Assembly (NCBI GenBank): GCA_039920745.1
Contig: JBDSDD010000058.1
Span: 37,036-101,035, forward strand
From: Scleromatobacter sp039920745
GTDB taxonomy: Bacteria; Pseudomonadota; Gammaproteobacteria; Burkholderiales; Burkholderiaceae_C
Direction: 5' to 3'
Length of the DNA stretch: 64,000 bases
Within the stretch, counting starts at the first letter, position 1, and every line of letters starts with the position of its first letter. Under the pieces are notes generated by a model that was not told the origin of the DNA, searched no databases, and saw only the letters and a program-made list of their open reading frames with translations. A program made the translations under genes and the position numbers. Shown in pieces: positions 42,160-51,165 of the stretch.

Positions 42160-42173
42160 GACCGGAGATCATC

Positions 42174-42518
42174 ATGCTGCTCACCGCACAACGCGCCCAA
42201 CTCAACCTCGCCGATGACGAAGTCGCTCGCCTCGATGACGCCTGCGACTCGCGCCTGGAAGTGACCCAGGGCTACGTCTGGGTGACGATCGATGGCGACC
42301 GCAAGGACGTCGTGCTGGCGTCGGGCGAATCCATGTTCATCGATTCGGGCGACGTCGTCACCGTCAGCGCCCTGCGCGGCGCCGCGTCGCTGAAGGTGCG
42401 CGCCAACGTCGGCGCCAACCGCTGCCGCGACGCGCTCGCCACGCGCACCCTGGTTCGCCCGAGTCGCTTCCAGCAGATGTTGGCGAGCATCTCACTGAGT
42501 TCGGTCGCCGTCGCCTGA
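42174..42518 (+). CDS. DUF2917 family protein
   Basis: A 114-residue cytoplasmic protein with the DUF2917 pattern LEVTQGYVWVTIDGDRKDVV followed by a cupin-like strand set (LASGESMFIDSGDVVTVSAL). The family is common in betaproteobacteria, often in variable-length forms, and has no proven function. The gene is convergent with the histidine kinase at 42577. The 246-bp gap to the divergent kup gene holds both promoters and several short palindromes. Confidence 0.85.
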   Translation: MLLTAQRAQLNLADDEVARLDDACDSRLEVTQGYVWVTIDGDRKDVVLASGESMFIDSGDVVTVSALRGAASLKVRANVGANRCRDALATRTLVRPSRFQQMLASISLSSVAVA

Positions 42519-42576
42519 GCCTGGATCCGACCGGGTTCGCGCCGCATCGGCCGGCTGCTTCACAGCCAGCCCGGCG

Positions 42577-43995
42577 CTAGCGTCCTCCCAGCGTGAACCA
42601 GAAGGTGGCGCCGCCACCCGGGACGCCGTCGGCCCACACTTGGCCGCCATGGTGGTCGACGATGCGGCGCACGATGGACAGCCCCACCCCGAAGCCTTCG
42701 TACGCCGCGCCGTGCAAGCGCTCGAACGGCTTGAACATGCGTTGGGCGTCGGCGTTGGAGAAGCCCACGCCGTTGTCGCGCACGTAATACGCGGCGCCGT
42801 GCGACGTCTGGGCGTGGCCGACCTCGACGCGCGCCTCGTTCGCCGCCCCGGCGAACTTGCACGCGTTGCCCAGCAGGTTGGCGAAGACCTGGCGCAGCAA
42901 CTGCGGGTCGGCGTCGACGTCGGGCAAGGGCTGCACGATGATCTGCGGCGACGCTGCGTAGGCATCGGCCAGTTCGGCCGCGATCTCCTCGACCATCACG
43001 CCGGTGTCCACGTGCCGTCGCTGCGGCTGGGTGTTGGCGGCTCGCGCCAGCGACAGCAGCGCCGCCACCATGGCCATCGAGTGGTCGGCCTGCTTGGCAA
43101 TGGCCGTCAGCATCCGCTCGGCCGCCTCCGGGTGCCCGGCGCTGACTTCAGCGCGCGCCAGCTTGGCAACGCCGGCGATCCCGCCGAGCGGGCCGCGCAA
43201 GTCGTGCGAGACGCTCCGGTTGAAGCTCTCGAGGCCTTCGATCGTCTCCTGCAGGTTGGCCGTGCGCTGTTCCACGCGCTGTTCCAGCAACTCGTTGGCC
43301 GCGCGCAGCTGCCCTTCGGCGAGCTCACGCGCAGCGAGCGCTTGCGACGTGTACACGGCCTCGCGCTGCGCGCGCTGGTTCGCACGCACGAGGCCGGTGG
43401 TCAGCACGGAGATGCCGATGGCCGCCAGTGGCACGATCTCGGCGATCGGCAGCAGGTCGAATGGCAGCAGCCCCAGCTTCAGCGCGATGAAGATGGCCGG
43501 GAATGTCAGGGTCGCGATCACCACCAAGCCATGGCCGCTGCGAGGCTCTCGAAGCGTGGCGCGCACGAACAGCACGCTCCAGCCGATCAGGAAGATGGCC
43601 GCGACCAGCATGCCGGCGCCTCGATTGAGCCAGCCCAGCAGGAACGCCACCCAAGTCAGGAAGATCAGCGGGCCTGCAACGAACCAGATCCGGCGCATCG
43701 CACCTCGGCCCAGTTCCACATAGTTCATCAGCGCCGCCGTGGTGATGCCGAGCGTCAGGTCGGCCAGCGTGAACGTCATGAACCTGGGCACGGCGTCGAA
43801 GCTCACGTTGCCGTAGCCGGCCGCCATGAAGACCGAGCGCGCGCAGTTGCAGGCGAAGCCGGTGGCCAGCAGCAGCGACCAGCGCTCGTCCCGGCCGCGC
43901 AGCGCGCGTGCACTGATGTAGAGCATCACGGCCAGCCAGCCTTCGAGGAAGGCGCCGACGGCGTAGAGGACGGAGCCGATCGTCATAGAACCCAT
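42577..43995 (-). CDS. Membrane sensor histidine kinase
   Basis: A 472-residue kinase with six to seven membrane helices in residues 1-205, a coiled-coil linker, a dimerisation domain with the H box SVSHDLRGPLGGIAG and an ATPase domain with NLLGNACKFAG, DNGVGF and GFGVGLSIVRRIV. The H box has G in place of the usual T (DLRGP). No response regulator is adjacent, so it is an orphan. In-frame start options are ATG at 43995, ATG at 43986 and a TTG at 44022; none has a strong ribosome site. Confidence 0.9.
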   Translation of the reverse strand: MGSMTIGSVLYAVGAFLEGWLAVMLYISARALRGRDERWSLLLATGFACNCARSVFMAAGYGNVSFDAVPRFMTFTLADLTLGITTAALMNYVELGRGAMRRIWFVAGPLIFLTWVAFLLGWLNRGAGMLVAAIFLIGWSVLFVRATLREPRSGHGLVVIATLTFPAIFIALKLGLLPFDLLPIAEIVPLAAIGISVLTTGLVRANQRAQREAVYTSQALAARELAEGQLRAANELLEQRVEQRTANLQETIEGLESFNRSVSHDLRGPLGGIAGVAKLARAEVSAGHPEAAERMLTAIAKQADHSMAMVAALLSLARAANTQPQRRHVDTGVMVEEIAAELADAYAASPQIIVQPLPDVDADPQLLRQVFANLLGNACKFAGAANEARVEVGHAQTSHGAAYYVRDNGVGFSNADAQRMFKPFERLHGAAYEGFGVGLSIVRRIVDHHGGQVWADGVPGGGATFWFTLGGR

Positions 43996-44124
43996 GTTGC
44001 TGAAGAGCCGGCCCGATAGCAACCCGGAGTCCTACCCAGAGCGACAACTCATGACGAAAAAGTGCCGCCATATCAGCCGGCCTGCGATGTCGAACGGCGC
44101 GACTGGCTGTTCTTCGGAAATCGC

Positions 44125-45216
44125 TCAGCTGCTGAACAGGAAATTCAGCACATCCCCATCCTTGACGATGTATTCCTTGCCCTCCGCCCGCATCTTTCCG
44201 GCGTCCTTCGAACCCTGCTCGCCCTTGTGGGCGACGTAGTCGGCGTAGGCGATGGTCTGGGCGCGGATGAAGCCCTTTTCGAAGTCGGTGTGGATCACGC
44301 CCGCGGCCTGCGGGGCGGTGGCGCCGACGGCGACCGTCCAGGCGCGCACTTCCTTGACGCCGGCGGTGAAGTAGGTCTGCAGGCCCAGCAGCGTGAACGC
44401 GGCGCGGATCAGGCGGTTCAGGCCGGGTTCGGTCTGGCCCATCTCGGCCAGGAACATCTCGGCGTCGGCAGCGTCCATGTCGGCCAGCTCGGCCTCGGTC
44501 TTCGCGCAGATGGCGACGACCGGGGCGCCCTGCTTGGCGGCGAACTCGCGCAGGCGATCGAGGTACGGGTTGTTCTCGAAGCCGTTGTCCGACACGTTGC
44601 CCACGAACATCGCCGGCTTGGCGGTGATCAGGAACAGCGACTTGACGATGACCTGCTCGTCCTTGGTGAAGTCCAGGCTGCGCACCGGCTGCGCCTGGTC
44701 GAGAGCGGCACGGCAGCGCTCGAGGATGGCGCTCAGCTTGACGGCCTCCTTGTCGCCGGCGCGGCCCAGCTTGTTGGTGCGGTGGATCTGCTTTTCCACG
44801 CTGGACAGGTCGGCCAGGCACAGCTCGGTCTGGATGACCTCGATGTCTGAGATCGGGTCGATCTTGTTGTTGACGTGGATGACGTTGTCGTCCTCGAAGC
44901 AACGCACCACGTTGACGATCGCGTCGGTCTCGCGAATGTGCGACAGGAACTGGTTGCCCAGGCCCTCGCCCTTGGACGCACCGGCCACCAGGCCCGCGAT
45001 GTCGACGAACTCGACGATGGCGGGCACGATCTTCTGCGCGGAGACGATGTCCGACAGCACCTGCAGGCGCGCGTCGGGCAGCTCGACGATGCCCACGTTC
45101 GGCTCGATCGTGCAGAACGGGTAGTTCTCGGCAGCGATGCCGGCCTTGGTCAGGGCATTGAACAGGGTGGACTTGCCGACGTTGGGCAGGCCGACGATGC
45201 CGCATTTCAGGCTCAT
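44125..45216 (-). CDS. ychF: Redox-responsive ATPase YchF
   Basis: Obg-family P-loop protein that prefers ATP, binds ribosomes and affects oxidative stress responses. The 363-residue length fits. The P-loop GLPNVGKST lies at residues 8-16, and the C-terminal TGS-like domain ends GKEYIVKDGDVLNFLF. The start at 45216 (MSLKCGIVG) matches the family; longer frames run into the promoter region. It is divergent from the ubiH-like gene across 124 bp. Confidence 0.97.
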   Translation of the reverse strand: MSLKCGIVGLPNVGKSTLFNALTKAGIAAENYPFCTIEPNVGIVELPDARLQVLSDIVSAQKIVPAIVEFVDIAGLVAGASKGEGLGNQFLSHIRETDAIVNVVRCFEDDNVIHVNNKIDPISDIEVIQTELCLADLSSVEKQIHRTNKLGRAGDKEAVKLSAILERCRAALDQAQPVRSLDFTKDEQVIVKSLFLITAKPAMFVGNVSDNGFENNPYLDRLREFAAKQGAPVVAICAKTEAELADMDAADAEMFLAEMGQTEPGLNRLIRAAFTLLGLQTYFTAGVKEVRAWTVAVGATAPQAAGVIHTDFEKGFIRAQTIAYADYVAHKGEQGSKDAGKMRAEGKEYIVKDGDVLNFLFSS

Positions 45217-45329
45217 GTCGCTTCTTTCTGTGCGGCGCGGCGCCGGTTGGCGACCGGAAACCGGCGTTCGGGGGAAACCAGTCATTTTAGCCGCTGCGCC
45301 CGGACGCAGCGAGGTTACGTCGCTCTCCC

Positions 45330-45335
45330 TACAAT
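45330..45335 (+). promoter_or_regulatory. -10-like box placed for a leaderless ubiH-like transcript
   Basis: TACAAT ends exactly 5 nt before the ATG at 45341, and there is no Shine-Dalgarno sequence. The arrangement repeats that before the bioC-like gene (5796-5801). Confidence 0.4.
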
Positions 45336-45340
45336 GTGTC

Positions 45341-46456
45341 ATGTCCAAGATCGACGTACGAATCCACGGCAGCGGCATCGTCGGCCGCGCGCTGGCCCTC
45401 AAGCTGGCCCGCCAGGGCCTGGCCGTCGGCATCGACGCCAAGCCTGCCGCGCCCGCCGGCGGCGAGGCACGCGCCGATGTCCGCGCCTATGCCCTCAACG
45501 CGGCCTCGGTCGAGCTGCTGAGCGAGCTCAAGGTGTGGGACGCCATGGCGGCGGATGCCCGCACCGCTGTCTACGACATGCGCATCGCCGGCGACGACCA
45601 GGGCGCGCTGGCCTTCTCGGCCTGGCAGCAGACGGTGCCGGCGCTGGCCTGGATCGTCGACGCCGCCGAACTGGAGCAGGTGCTGGAAACGGCCACGCGC
45701 TTCGCGCCGGCGGTGTCCCTGGTCGATGCCGACACCAGGGCGCCGCTGACCGTCATCGCCGAAGGCAAGGCTGCGGCGGCGCGCGAGAAGCTGGGCGTCG
45801 TGTTCGAGCGCCACGCGTACGGCCACAGCGCGCTGGCCACCCGCGTCGTCTCGGACATCGCGCACGCCGGCCTGGCCCGCCAATGGTTCCGCGCCCCCGA
45901 CGTGTTGGCGCTGCTGCCGTTCGACCGACCGCAACCCGAGCGCTCGTACGGCATCGTCTGGTCGATGCCGCAGGACGAGGCCGACCGGCTCGCGCAGGCG
46001 AGCGACGCCGAATTCGACGCGGCGCTCAATGTGGCCACCGGCGGTGCCGCCGGAACGCTGCAAGTGCAGGGTGCGCGTGCGACCTGGCCACTGATGCAGG
46101 CCAACGCCACCGAGATCGTCGGCCCGGGCTGGGCGCTGGTCGGCGACGCCGCCCACGTCATCCATCCGCTCGCGGGCCAGGGCCTGAACCTGGGCCTGGC
46201 CGATGTCGTGGCGCTGGCCAGGGTGGTCGCCGAACGCGAGTCCTGGCGCGCGCTGGGCGACGAAGCCCTGCTGCGCCGCTACGCCCGCGCCCGCCTGTGG
46301 CCCACGCGGGCGATGGCCGGCGCGGTCGACGGCTTGTGGCAACTGTTTTCCGCCCCCCTGCCGGGGCTGCGCGAGCTGCGCAACCACGGCATGACGCTGG
46401 TCGACCAGCTGAGCCCCCTCAAACGCTTCCTCGTCTCGCGCGCCCTCGGCTCGTGA
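45341..46456 (+). CDS. UbiH/UbiF family FAD-dependent monooxygenase
   Basis: Flavoprotein hydroxylase of the kind that modifies the ubiquinone ring. In 371 residues it has the FAD dinucleotide motif GSGIVG at 10-15, the DG-like middle segment and the second FAD motif GDAAHVIHPLAGQGLNLGLA starting at 268. Which ring carbon it would hydroxylate cannot be told. It is followed by dsbC, a common pairing in Burkholderiales. Confidence 0.92.
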   Translation: MSKIDVRIHGSGIVGRALALKLARQGLAVGIDAKPAAPAGGEARADVRAYALNAASVELLSELKVWDAMAADARTAVYDMRIAGDDQGALAFSAWQQTVPALAWIVDAAELEQVLETATRFAPAVSLVDADTRAPLTVIAEGKAAAAREKLGVVFERHAYGHSALATRVVSDIAHAGLARQWFRAPDVLALLPFDRPQPERSYGIVWSMPQDEADRLAQASDAEFDAALNVATGGAAGTLQVQGARATWPLMQANATEIVGPGWALVGDAAHVIHPLAGQGLNLGLADVVALARVVAERESWRALGDEALLRRYARARLWPTRAMAGAVDGLWQLFSAPLPGLRELRNHGMTLVDQLSPLKRFLVSRALGS

Positions 46457-46471
46457 GCCTGTCCATCCGAG

Positions 46472-47236
46472 ATGTCCATGAACAACTTTGCCCGCGCCCT
46501 GCGCCTCCTCGCCGCCGGCGGCTTCGCGCTCGCCTGCGCCACCGCCTGGTCGGACGAGGCCGCCATCCGCAAGAACTGGAACCTGCACAACCCCAAGGGC
46601 CCGCCGATCGACGAGATCGCCAAGACGCCGATCCCCGGCCTCTACGAGCTCAAGGTCGACAAGGAGATCGTCTACTCCGACGAGCAGGGCAACTACCTGA
46701 TCTTTCCGTCGCGCGACCAGTCCGACGGCCACATCCTGGACGCCCGCACCAAGACTGACCTGACCGAGCAGCGCCTGGCCAGGATCATGGCGCAGGACGT
46801 GCCCAAGCTGCCGTACGCCGACGCGCTGGTCTTCAAGCAGGGCAATGGCTCGCGCCACATGATCGTGTTCGAGGATCCGAACTGCCATTTCTGCAAGGAC
46901 GCCGAACGCAACTTCGCCACCTTGAAGGACGTGACGATCCACACGTTCCTGATCCCGATCCTGGGCGACGACTCGGTGTCCAAGTCCAAGACGATCTGGT
47001 GCTCGAAGAACAACGCGCAGGTCTGGCGCACGTGGATGCTGCAAGGCGTGATGCCGCCACGCCCGATGGGCTCATGCGACCTGACGGCGCTGAGCCGCAA
47101 CCTCGAGCTGGCCAGCCGCTACCACCTCAACTACACGCCGGCCATCATCTTCGACGACGGCTCGCGCTTCGCGGGCAACGCCGATGCCGACAAGCTGGCA
47201 AAGCGCCTCGACGAGGTCGCCGCCAAGAAGGGGTGA
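46472..47236 (+). CDS. dsbC: Thiol:disulfide interchange protein DsbC
   Basis: Periplasmic disulfide isomerase. The 254-residue precursor has a signal peptide ending near residue 27, an N-terminal dimerisation domain and a thioredoxin domain with the active site CHFC at 138-141 (DPNCHFCK), a second Cys pair (IWCSKN and GSCDL) and the cis-Pro segment NYTPAIIFDDG. A second ATG at 46478 is an alternative start. It lies 15 bp after the monooxygenase gene. Confidence 0.94.
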   Translation: MSMNNFARALRLLAAGGFALACATAWSDEAAIRKNWNLHNPKGPPIDEIAKTPIPGLYELKVDKEIVYSDEQGNYLIFPSRDQSDGHILDARTKTDLTEQRLARIMAQDVPKLPYADALVFKQGNGSRHMIVFEDPNCHFCKDAERNFATLKDVTIHTFLIPILGDDSVSKSKTIWCSKNNAQVWRTWMLQGVMPPRPMGSCDLTALSRNLELASRYHLNYTPAIIFDDGSRFAGNADADKLAKRLDEVAAKKG

Positions 47237-47316
47237 GAACCTGCGAGCCCCCGAGACACAATGGCTTCGATGACATCCGCTCCCCCGCCGCGCCCAGCGC
47301 GCGGCCCTTTCGCCGA

Positions 47317-49098
47317 ATGATTCATTACCGAATCGAGGTCGCCGATGCCGCGGCCCACCTGTTCAGGGTCACGCTGACCGTCGCCGACCCGGCGCCCGAA
47401 CAGCAACTGAGCCTGCCCGTGTGGATCCCGGGCAGCTACATGGTGCGCGAGTTCTCGCGCCATCTCAGCCGCCTCGAGGCGCGCCAGGGTGCGCAGGCGC
47501 GCCCGCTGGTGCAGCTCGCCAAGGATCGCTGGATCGTCGCGACGTCCGGTCGCGCCGCCCTGGTCGTGACGTACGTCGCCTACGCATTCGATCCGTCGGT
47601 GCGCACCGCGTGGCTCACCGACGATCGTGGCTTCTTCAACACCACCAGCCTGTGCCTGGCCGTGGCGGGGCGCACCGCCGAGCCGCAGCGCGTCGAGCTG
47701 TACAAGCTGCCGACTGGCTGGGACGTGGCTACCGGCATGGCGCGCGTCGATGCAAAGCCGGCCCGGGCGGCCAAGGCCGCCAAGGCCAAGCCGGATCGCA
47801 CGCAGGTCTTCGAGTCCGCCGACTACGACGAGCTGGCCGACCATCCGTTCGAGCTGGGCCCGTTCTGGCGTGGCGCGTTCACATCGGGTGGCGTCGTGCA
47901 CGAGCTCGTCGTCAGCGGCGCGTGGCCGCAGTTCGACAGCGCGCGCCTGCTGGCCGACACCAAGCGCATCTGCGACGAGGAGATCCGCTTCTGGCACGGC
48001 AGCGACGAGCCGCCGTTCTCGCGCTACGTCTTCATGCTCTACGCGACCGAGGACGGCTACGGCGGCCTCGAGCACCGCGCCAGCACGGCGCTGATCGCCG
48101 CGAGCAAGGACCTGCCGCGCCTGGGCGTGGCCGGCACCAGCGACGGCTACGTCACGCTGCTGGGCCTGATCAGCCACGAGTACTTCCACACCTGGAACGT
48201 CAAGCGCCTGAAGCCGGCCGAATTCCTGCCTTACGACTACACGCAGGAGAACTACACCGAGCTGCTGTGGTTCTTCGAGGGCTTCACGTCCTACTACGAC
48301 GACTTGTTCCTGCTGCGCTGCGGCCTGATCGACGCGGCGCGCTACGTCAAGCTGATCGGCCGCGCGATGAACGGCGTGCGCCAGTCGCCGGGCCAGCACG
48401 TGCAGAGCTTGGCCGAGGCCAGTTTCGACGCGTGGGTCAAGTACTACCGCGCCGACGAGAACACGCCCAATTCGACGGTCAGCTACTACACCAAGGGCTC
48501 GCTGGTCGCGCTGCGCCTGGACCTGGCGCTGCGCGCCGGCGGCAAGGCCACGCTGGACGACGTGATGCGCGCGCTGTGGCGCGACGCGCCCGGCGGCGCC
48601 GTCACCGAGGATCTGATCGTCAGGACCGTCGCCCGCCTGGGCGGCAAGGCCATCGCGTCCGAGTTGCGCGAGTGGGTGCACCAGCGCGGCGAGCTCGACG
48701 TGTTGACGGCGCTCGCGCGCGTGGGCGTCGAGCTCGAAGTCGAGGCGCTGAATCTGGCCACCGAGCTGGGCCTGCGCTTGTCCGAAGGGCCGGTCACGGG
48801 CGTGCAGGTCAAGGCCGTGCTCGCCGGCGGTGCCGGCGCGGCGGCTGGACTGTCGGCCGGCGACGAGATCCTGGCCGTCGACGGCTGGCGCGTGCGCCGG
48901 CTCGACGACGCGCTGTCGTGGATCCGCACCGGTGCGGCGTTCGAGCTGCTGGTCGTGCGCCAGCAGCGCGTGCGCACGCTGCGCGTGGCCGACCGCCTCA
49001 GCGACCGGCGCAGTGATGCCGCATCGCGCAGCCTCAGGCTGAGCGCCACGCCCAACGCCGCGACGCTGGCGCGCCGAAACGGCTGGCTGGGCAAGTAG
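47317..49098 (+). CDS. M61 family peptidase with PDZ domain
   Basis: Zinc aminopeptidase of the glycyl aminopeptidase family, 593 residues. The N-terminal domain begins with the family pattern LPVWIPGSYMVREFSRHL, the catalytic domain has HEYFH at 287-291 (HExxH) with the distal Glu in WFFEGFTSYYDD, and a PDZ domain at about 500-575 holds GAAAGLSAGDEILAVDGWRV. No signal peptide is seen, so the protein is probably cytoplasmic. The next gene starts immediately after the stop. Confidence 0.94.
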   Translation: MIHYRIEVADAAAHLFRVTLTVADPAPEQQLSLPVWIPGSYMVREFSRHLSRLEARQGAQARPLVQLAKDRWIVATSGRAALVVTYVAYAFDPSVRTAWLTDDRGFFNTTSLCLAVAGRTAEPQRVELYKLPTGWDVATGMARVDAKPARAAKAAKAKPDRTQVFESADYDELADHPFELGPFWRGAFTSGGVVHELVVSGAWPQFDSARLLADTKRICDEEIRFWHGSDEPPFSRYVFMLYATEDGYGGLEHRASTALIAASKDLPRLGVAGTSDGYVTLLGLISHEYFHTWNVKRLKPAEFLPYDYTQENYTELLWFFEGFTSYYDDLFLLRCGLIDAARYVKLIGRAMNGVRQSPGQHVQSLAEASFDAWVKYYRADENTPNSTVSYYTKGSLVALRLDLALRAGGKATLDDVMRALWRDAPGGAVTEDLIVRTVARLGGKAIASELREWVHQRGELDVLTALARVGVELEVEALNLATELGLRLSEGPVTGVQVKAVLAGGAGAAAGLSAGDEILAVDGWRVRRLDDALSWIRTGAAFELLVVRQQRVRTLRVADRLSDRRSDAASRSLRLSATPNAATLARRNGWLGK

Positions 49099-49099
49099 G

Positions 49100-50347
49100 G
49101 TGTTGTCGCCCTGGCGCGAGTCCCGGCGGCGTCGCACCGCCTGGTTCGCGCTGATCGTCGGCGTGCTGCTGGCGCACGCGTTGTTCGGGCTGCGGGTGCT
49201 GGCCAGCGTCATTGGCTGGAACAGCGCCGTGGAGCCGCGGCGCATCGAGATCACTTTCTCCCAGGCGCTGGCACCGACGGCGCCACCGGCCGCGCCGGCC
49301 ATCGTCGCGCCCGCGCCAGCGCCCGCGCCGCGCCCGTCCCCGCGCGCGATGCGCAGCGCGCGTGCGAGCTCGGCACCCGTGCCCGCGAGCGCGCCCGCGG
49401 AGCCCGAATTCCCTCCGGCGGCCGAGGGCGCGCCGTCGCAATCGCACGCGCAGCTGGCGGGCGCGGCGATGGCGCTGGCCAACCAGCTCGAGCGGGCGCA
49501 GCAGGCCGCCGAGGCCGCGTCGGCCGCGTCCGCGGCGGCGGCCCGGGCGGTCGAGATCGCCGCGATGAAGGCGGTCGCCGCATCGGCGGCCATCGGCACC
49601 GGCCACAACCTCGCGCCAGTGGCGGGCCCGGAGCGCCAGCCGATGGCGTGGCCGCCGTCCACGCGGCTCACCTACACGCTCAAGGGCCTGTATCGCAACG
49701 GGCCGCTGTACGGCAAGGCGGCGGTCGAATGGCGGCGCTCGGGGGCGCACTACCAGGTGCAGTTCGACATCCACGTGTCGCCGTTCTTCGACCAGCACAT
49801 GTTCAGCGACGGCCAGATCACCGACAAGGGCCTCAGCCCGCAGCACTACGACGAGTCCTTCGAGTTGCCGCTGGTGGCGCCGCGCGTGCGCCGCATCGAG
49901 TTCTTCGAGGAAGAGGTGATGCTGGCCAACGGCAACCGCGTGATCAAGCTGCCGCAGACGCAGGACGGCGCCAGCCAGTTCGTGCAGTTCGTCTGGATGT
50001 TCACGACCCGGCCAGACCTGCTGCGCACCGGCAACGTCGTCGACCTGCCGCTGGCGCTCAACAGCAACCTGCGCCGCTGGCACTACCAGGTGCTGGGCCA
50101 GGAGACACTGGATCTGGATTTCGGCCAGCTCGATGCGGTGCACCTGAAGCCGCTGCTGGACGGGCCGCGCCGTCCGAACGAATATCCGTTCGAGATCTGG
50201 AGCGCGCCGACCCTGCAATACCTGCCGGTGCGCATCCTCGTGCCCATCGACGACAAGAACTTCGCTGACCTCTCGCTCGACGCGCTGCCACTGCAGGCCG
50301 CGCCCCTGCCCGAGGACCGCGCCACCAGCCAGCCGATGCTGCGCTGA
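49100..50347 (+). CDS. DUF3108 domain protein with membrane anchor
   Basis: A 415-residue protein with one membrane helix near residues 14-36, an Ala/Pro-rich linker of about 70 residues, an Ala-rich helical stretch (115-160) and a C-terminal DUF3108 domain (about 180-405) expected in the periplasm. DUF3108 proteins are conserved in betaproteobacteria; no function is proved. The GTG at 49100 lies one base after the peptidase stop, which suggests translational coupling. Confidence 0.85.
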   Translation: MLSPWRESRRRRTAWFALIVGVLLAHALFGLRVLASVIGWNSAVEPRRIEITFSQALAPTAPPAAPAIVAPAPAPAPRPSPRAMRSARASSAPVPASAPAEPEFPPAAEGAPSQSHAQLAGAAMALANQLERAQQAAEAASAASAAAARAVEIAAMKAVAASAAIGTGHNLAPVAGPERQPMAWPPSTRLTYTLKGLYRNGPLYGKAAVEWRRSGAHYQVQFDIHVSPFFDQHMFSDGQITDKGLSPQHYDESFELPLVAPRVRRIEFFEEEVMLANGNRVIKLPQTQDGASQFVQFVWMFTTRPDLLRTGNVVDLPLALNSNLRRWHYQVLGQETLDLDFGQLDAVHLKPLLDGPRRPNEYPFEIWSAPTLQYLPVRILVPIDDKNFADLSLDALPLQAAPLPEDRATSQPMLR

Positions 50348-50376
50348 CCCTTGCTCAAACCCTGCTGGAGACCGCC

Positions 50377-51165
50377 ATGACCTATGAATGCATCCTCACC
50401 GAGACCGTGGGCGAGGGCCCGCTGAAGACGGGCGTCATCCGCCTGAACCGGCCCAAGCAGATGAACGCGCTCAACGACCAGTTGATGGACGAGCTCGGCG
50501 CCGCGCTGCTGGCCTTCGACGCCGATGACACCATCGGCGCGATCGTGCTGACCGGCAACGAGCGCGCGTTCGCGGCTGGCGCGGACATCTCGGTGATGGC
50601 CAAGTACAGCTACATGGACGCGTTCATGAAGGGCCACATCTCGCGCAACTGGGAGACCATGCGCCAGGTGCGCAAGCCGGTGATCGCCGCGGTGGCCGGC
50701 TTCGCGCTCGGCGGCGGCTGCGAGGTGGCGATGATGTGCGACATGCTGATCGCCGCCGACACCGCCAAGTTCGGGCAGCCCGAGATCAAGCTGGGCATCG
50801 TGCCCGGCGCCGGCGGCACGCAGCGCCTGCCGCGCGCCATCGGCAAGGCCAAGGCGATGGACATGGTGCTCACCGGCCGCATGATGGGCGCGGCCGAGGC
50901 TGAAGCGTCGGGGCTCGTCTCGCGCGTGGTGCCGGCCGACGCGCTGATGACCGAGGCGCTGGCGGTCGCCGAGCAACTCTGCGCGCTCGGCATGCCCAGC
51001 GTGATGCTGGCCAAGGACGCCGTCAACCGCTCGTTCGAAACGGGGCTGACCGACGGCATCGCCTATGAGCGCCGCCTGTTCCACTCGCTGTTCGGCACCG
51101 AAGACCAGCAAGAGGGCATGGGCGCCTTCCTCGAGAAGCGCAAGCCGGCGTTCAAGAACCGCTGA
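50377..51165 (+). CDS. Enoyl-CoA hydratase
   Basis: Crotonase-fold enzyme that hydrates 2-enoyl-CoA in fatty acid beta-oxidation. The 262-residue protein has the CoA-binding and oxyanion segments FAAGADI and GFALGGGCE, and both catalytic glutamates are in place, Glu116 in GGGCE and Glu136 in FGQPEI. Very close in pattern to short-chain enoyl-CoA hydratases. Its 3' end overlaps the convergent lipoprotein gene by 14 bp. Confidence 0.95.
   Translation: MTYECILTETVGEGPLKTGVIRLNRPKQMNALNDQLMDELGAALLAFDADDTIGAIVLTGNERAFAAGADISVMAKYSYMDAFMKGHISRNWETMRQVRKPVIAAVAGFALGGGCEVAMMCDMLIAADTAKFGQPEIKLGIVPGAGGTQRLPRAIGKAKAMDMVLTGRMMGAAEAEASGLVSRVVPADALMTEALAVAEQLCALGMPSVMLAKDAVNRSFETGLTDGIAYERRLFHSLFGTEDQQEGMGAFLEKRKPAFKNR

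Noticed and set aside
42577..43995. Regulatory pairing of the histidine kinase with the DUF2917 protein
   Set aside because: They are convergent and not co-transcribed, and DUF2917 has no receiver or DNA-binding features.
47131..49671. Long open frame of 846 codons opposite the M61 peptidase
   Set aside because: Antisense to a peptidase with an intact HExxH and PDZ domain; no ribosome site and no recognisable domain.
51152..51165. 14-bp tail overlap of the enoyl-CoA hydratase and lipoprotein A as a regulatory antisense device
   Set aside because: Short convergent overlaps are common in compact genomes, and nothing else suggests control here.
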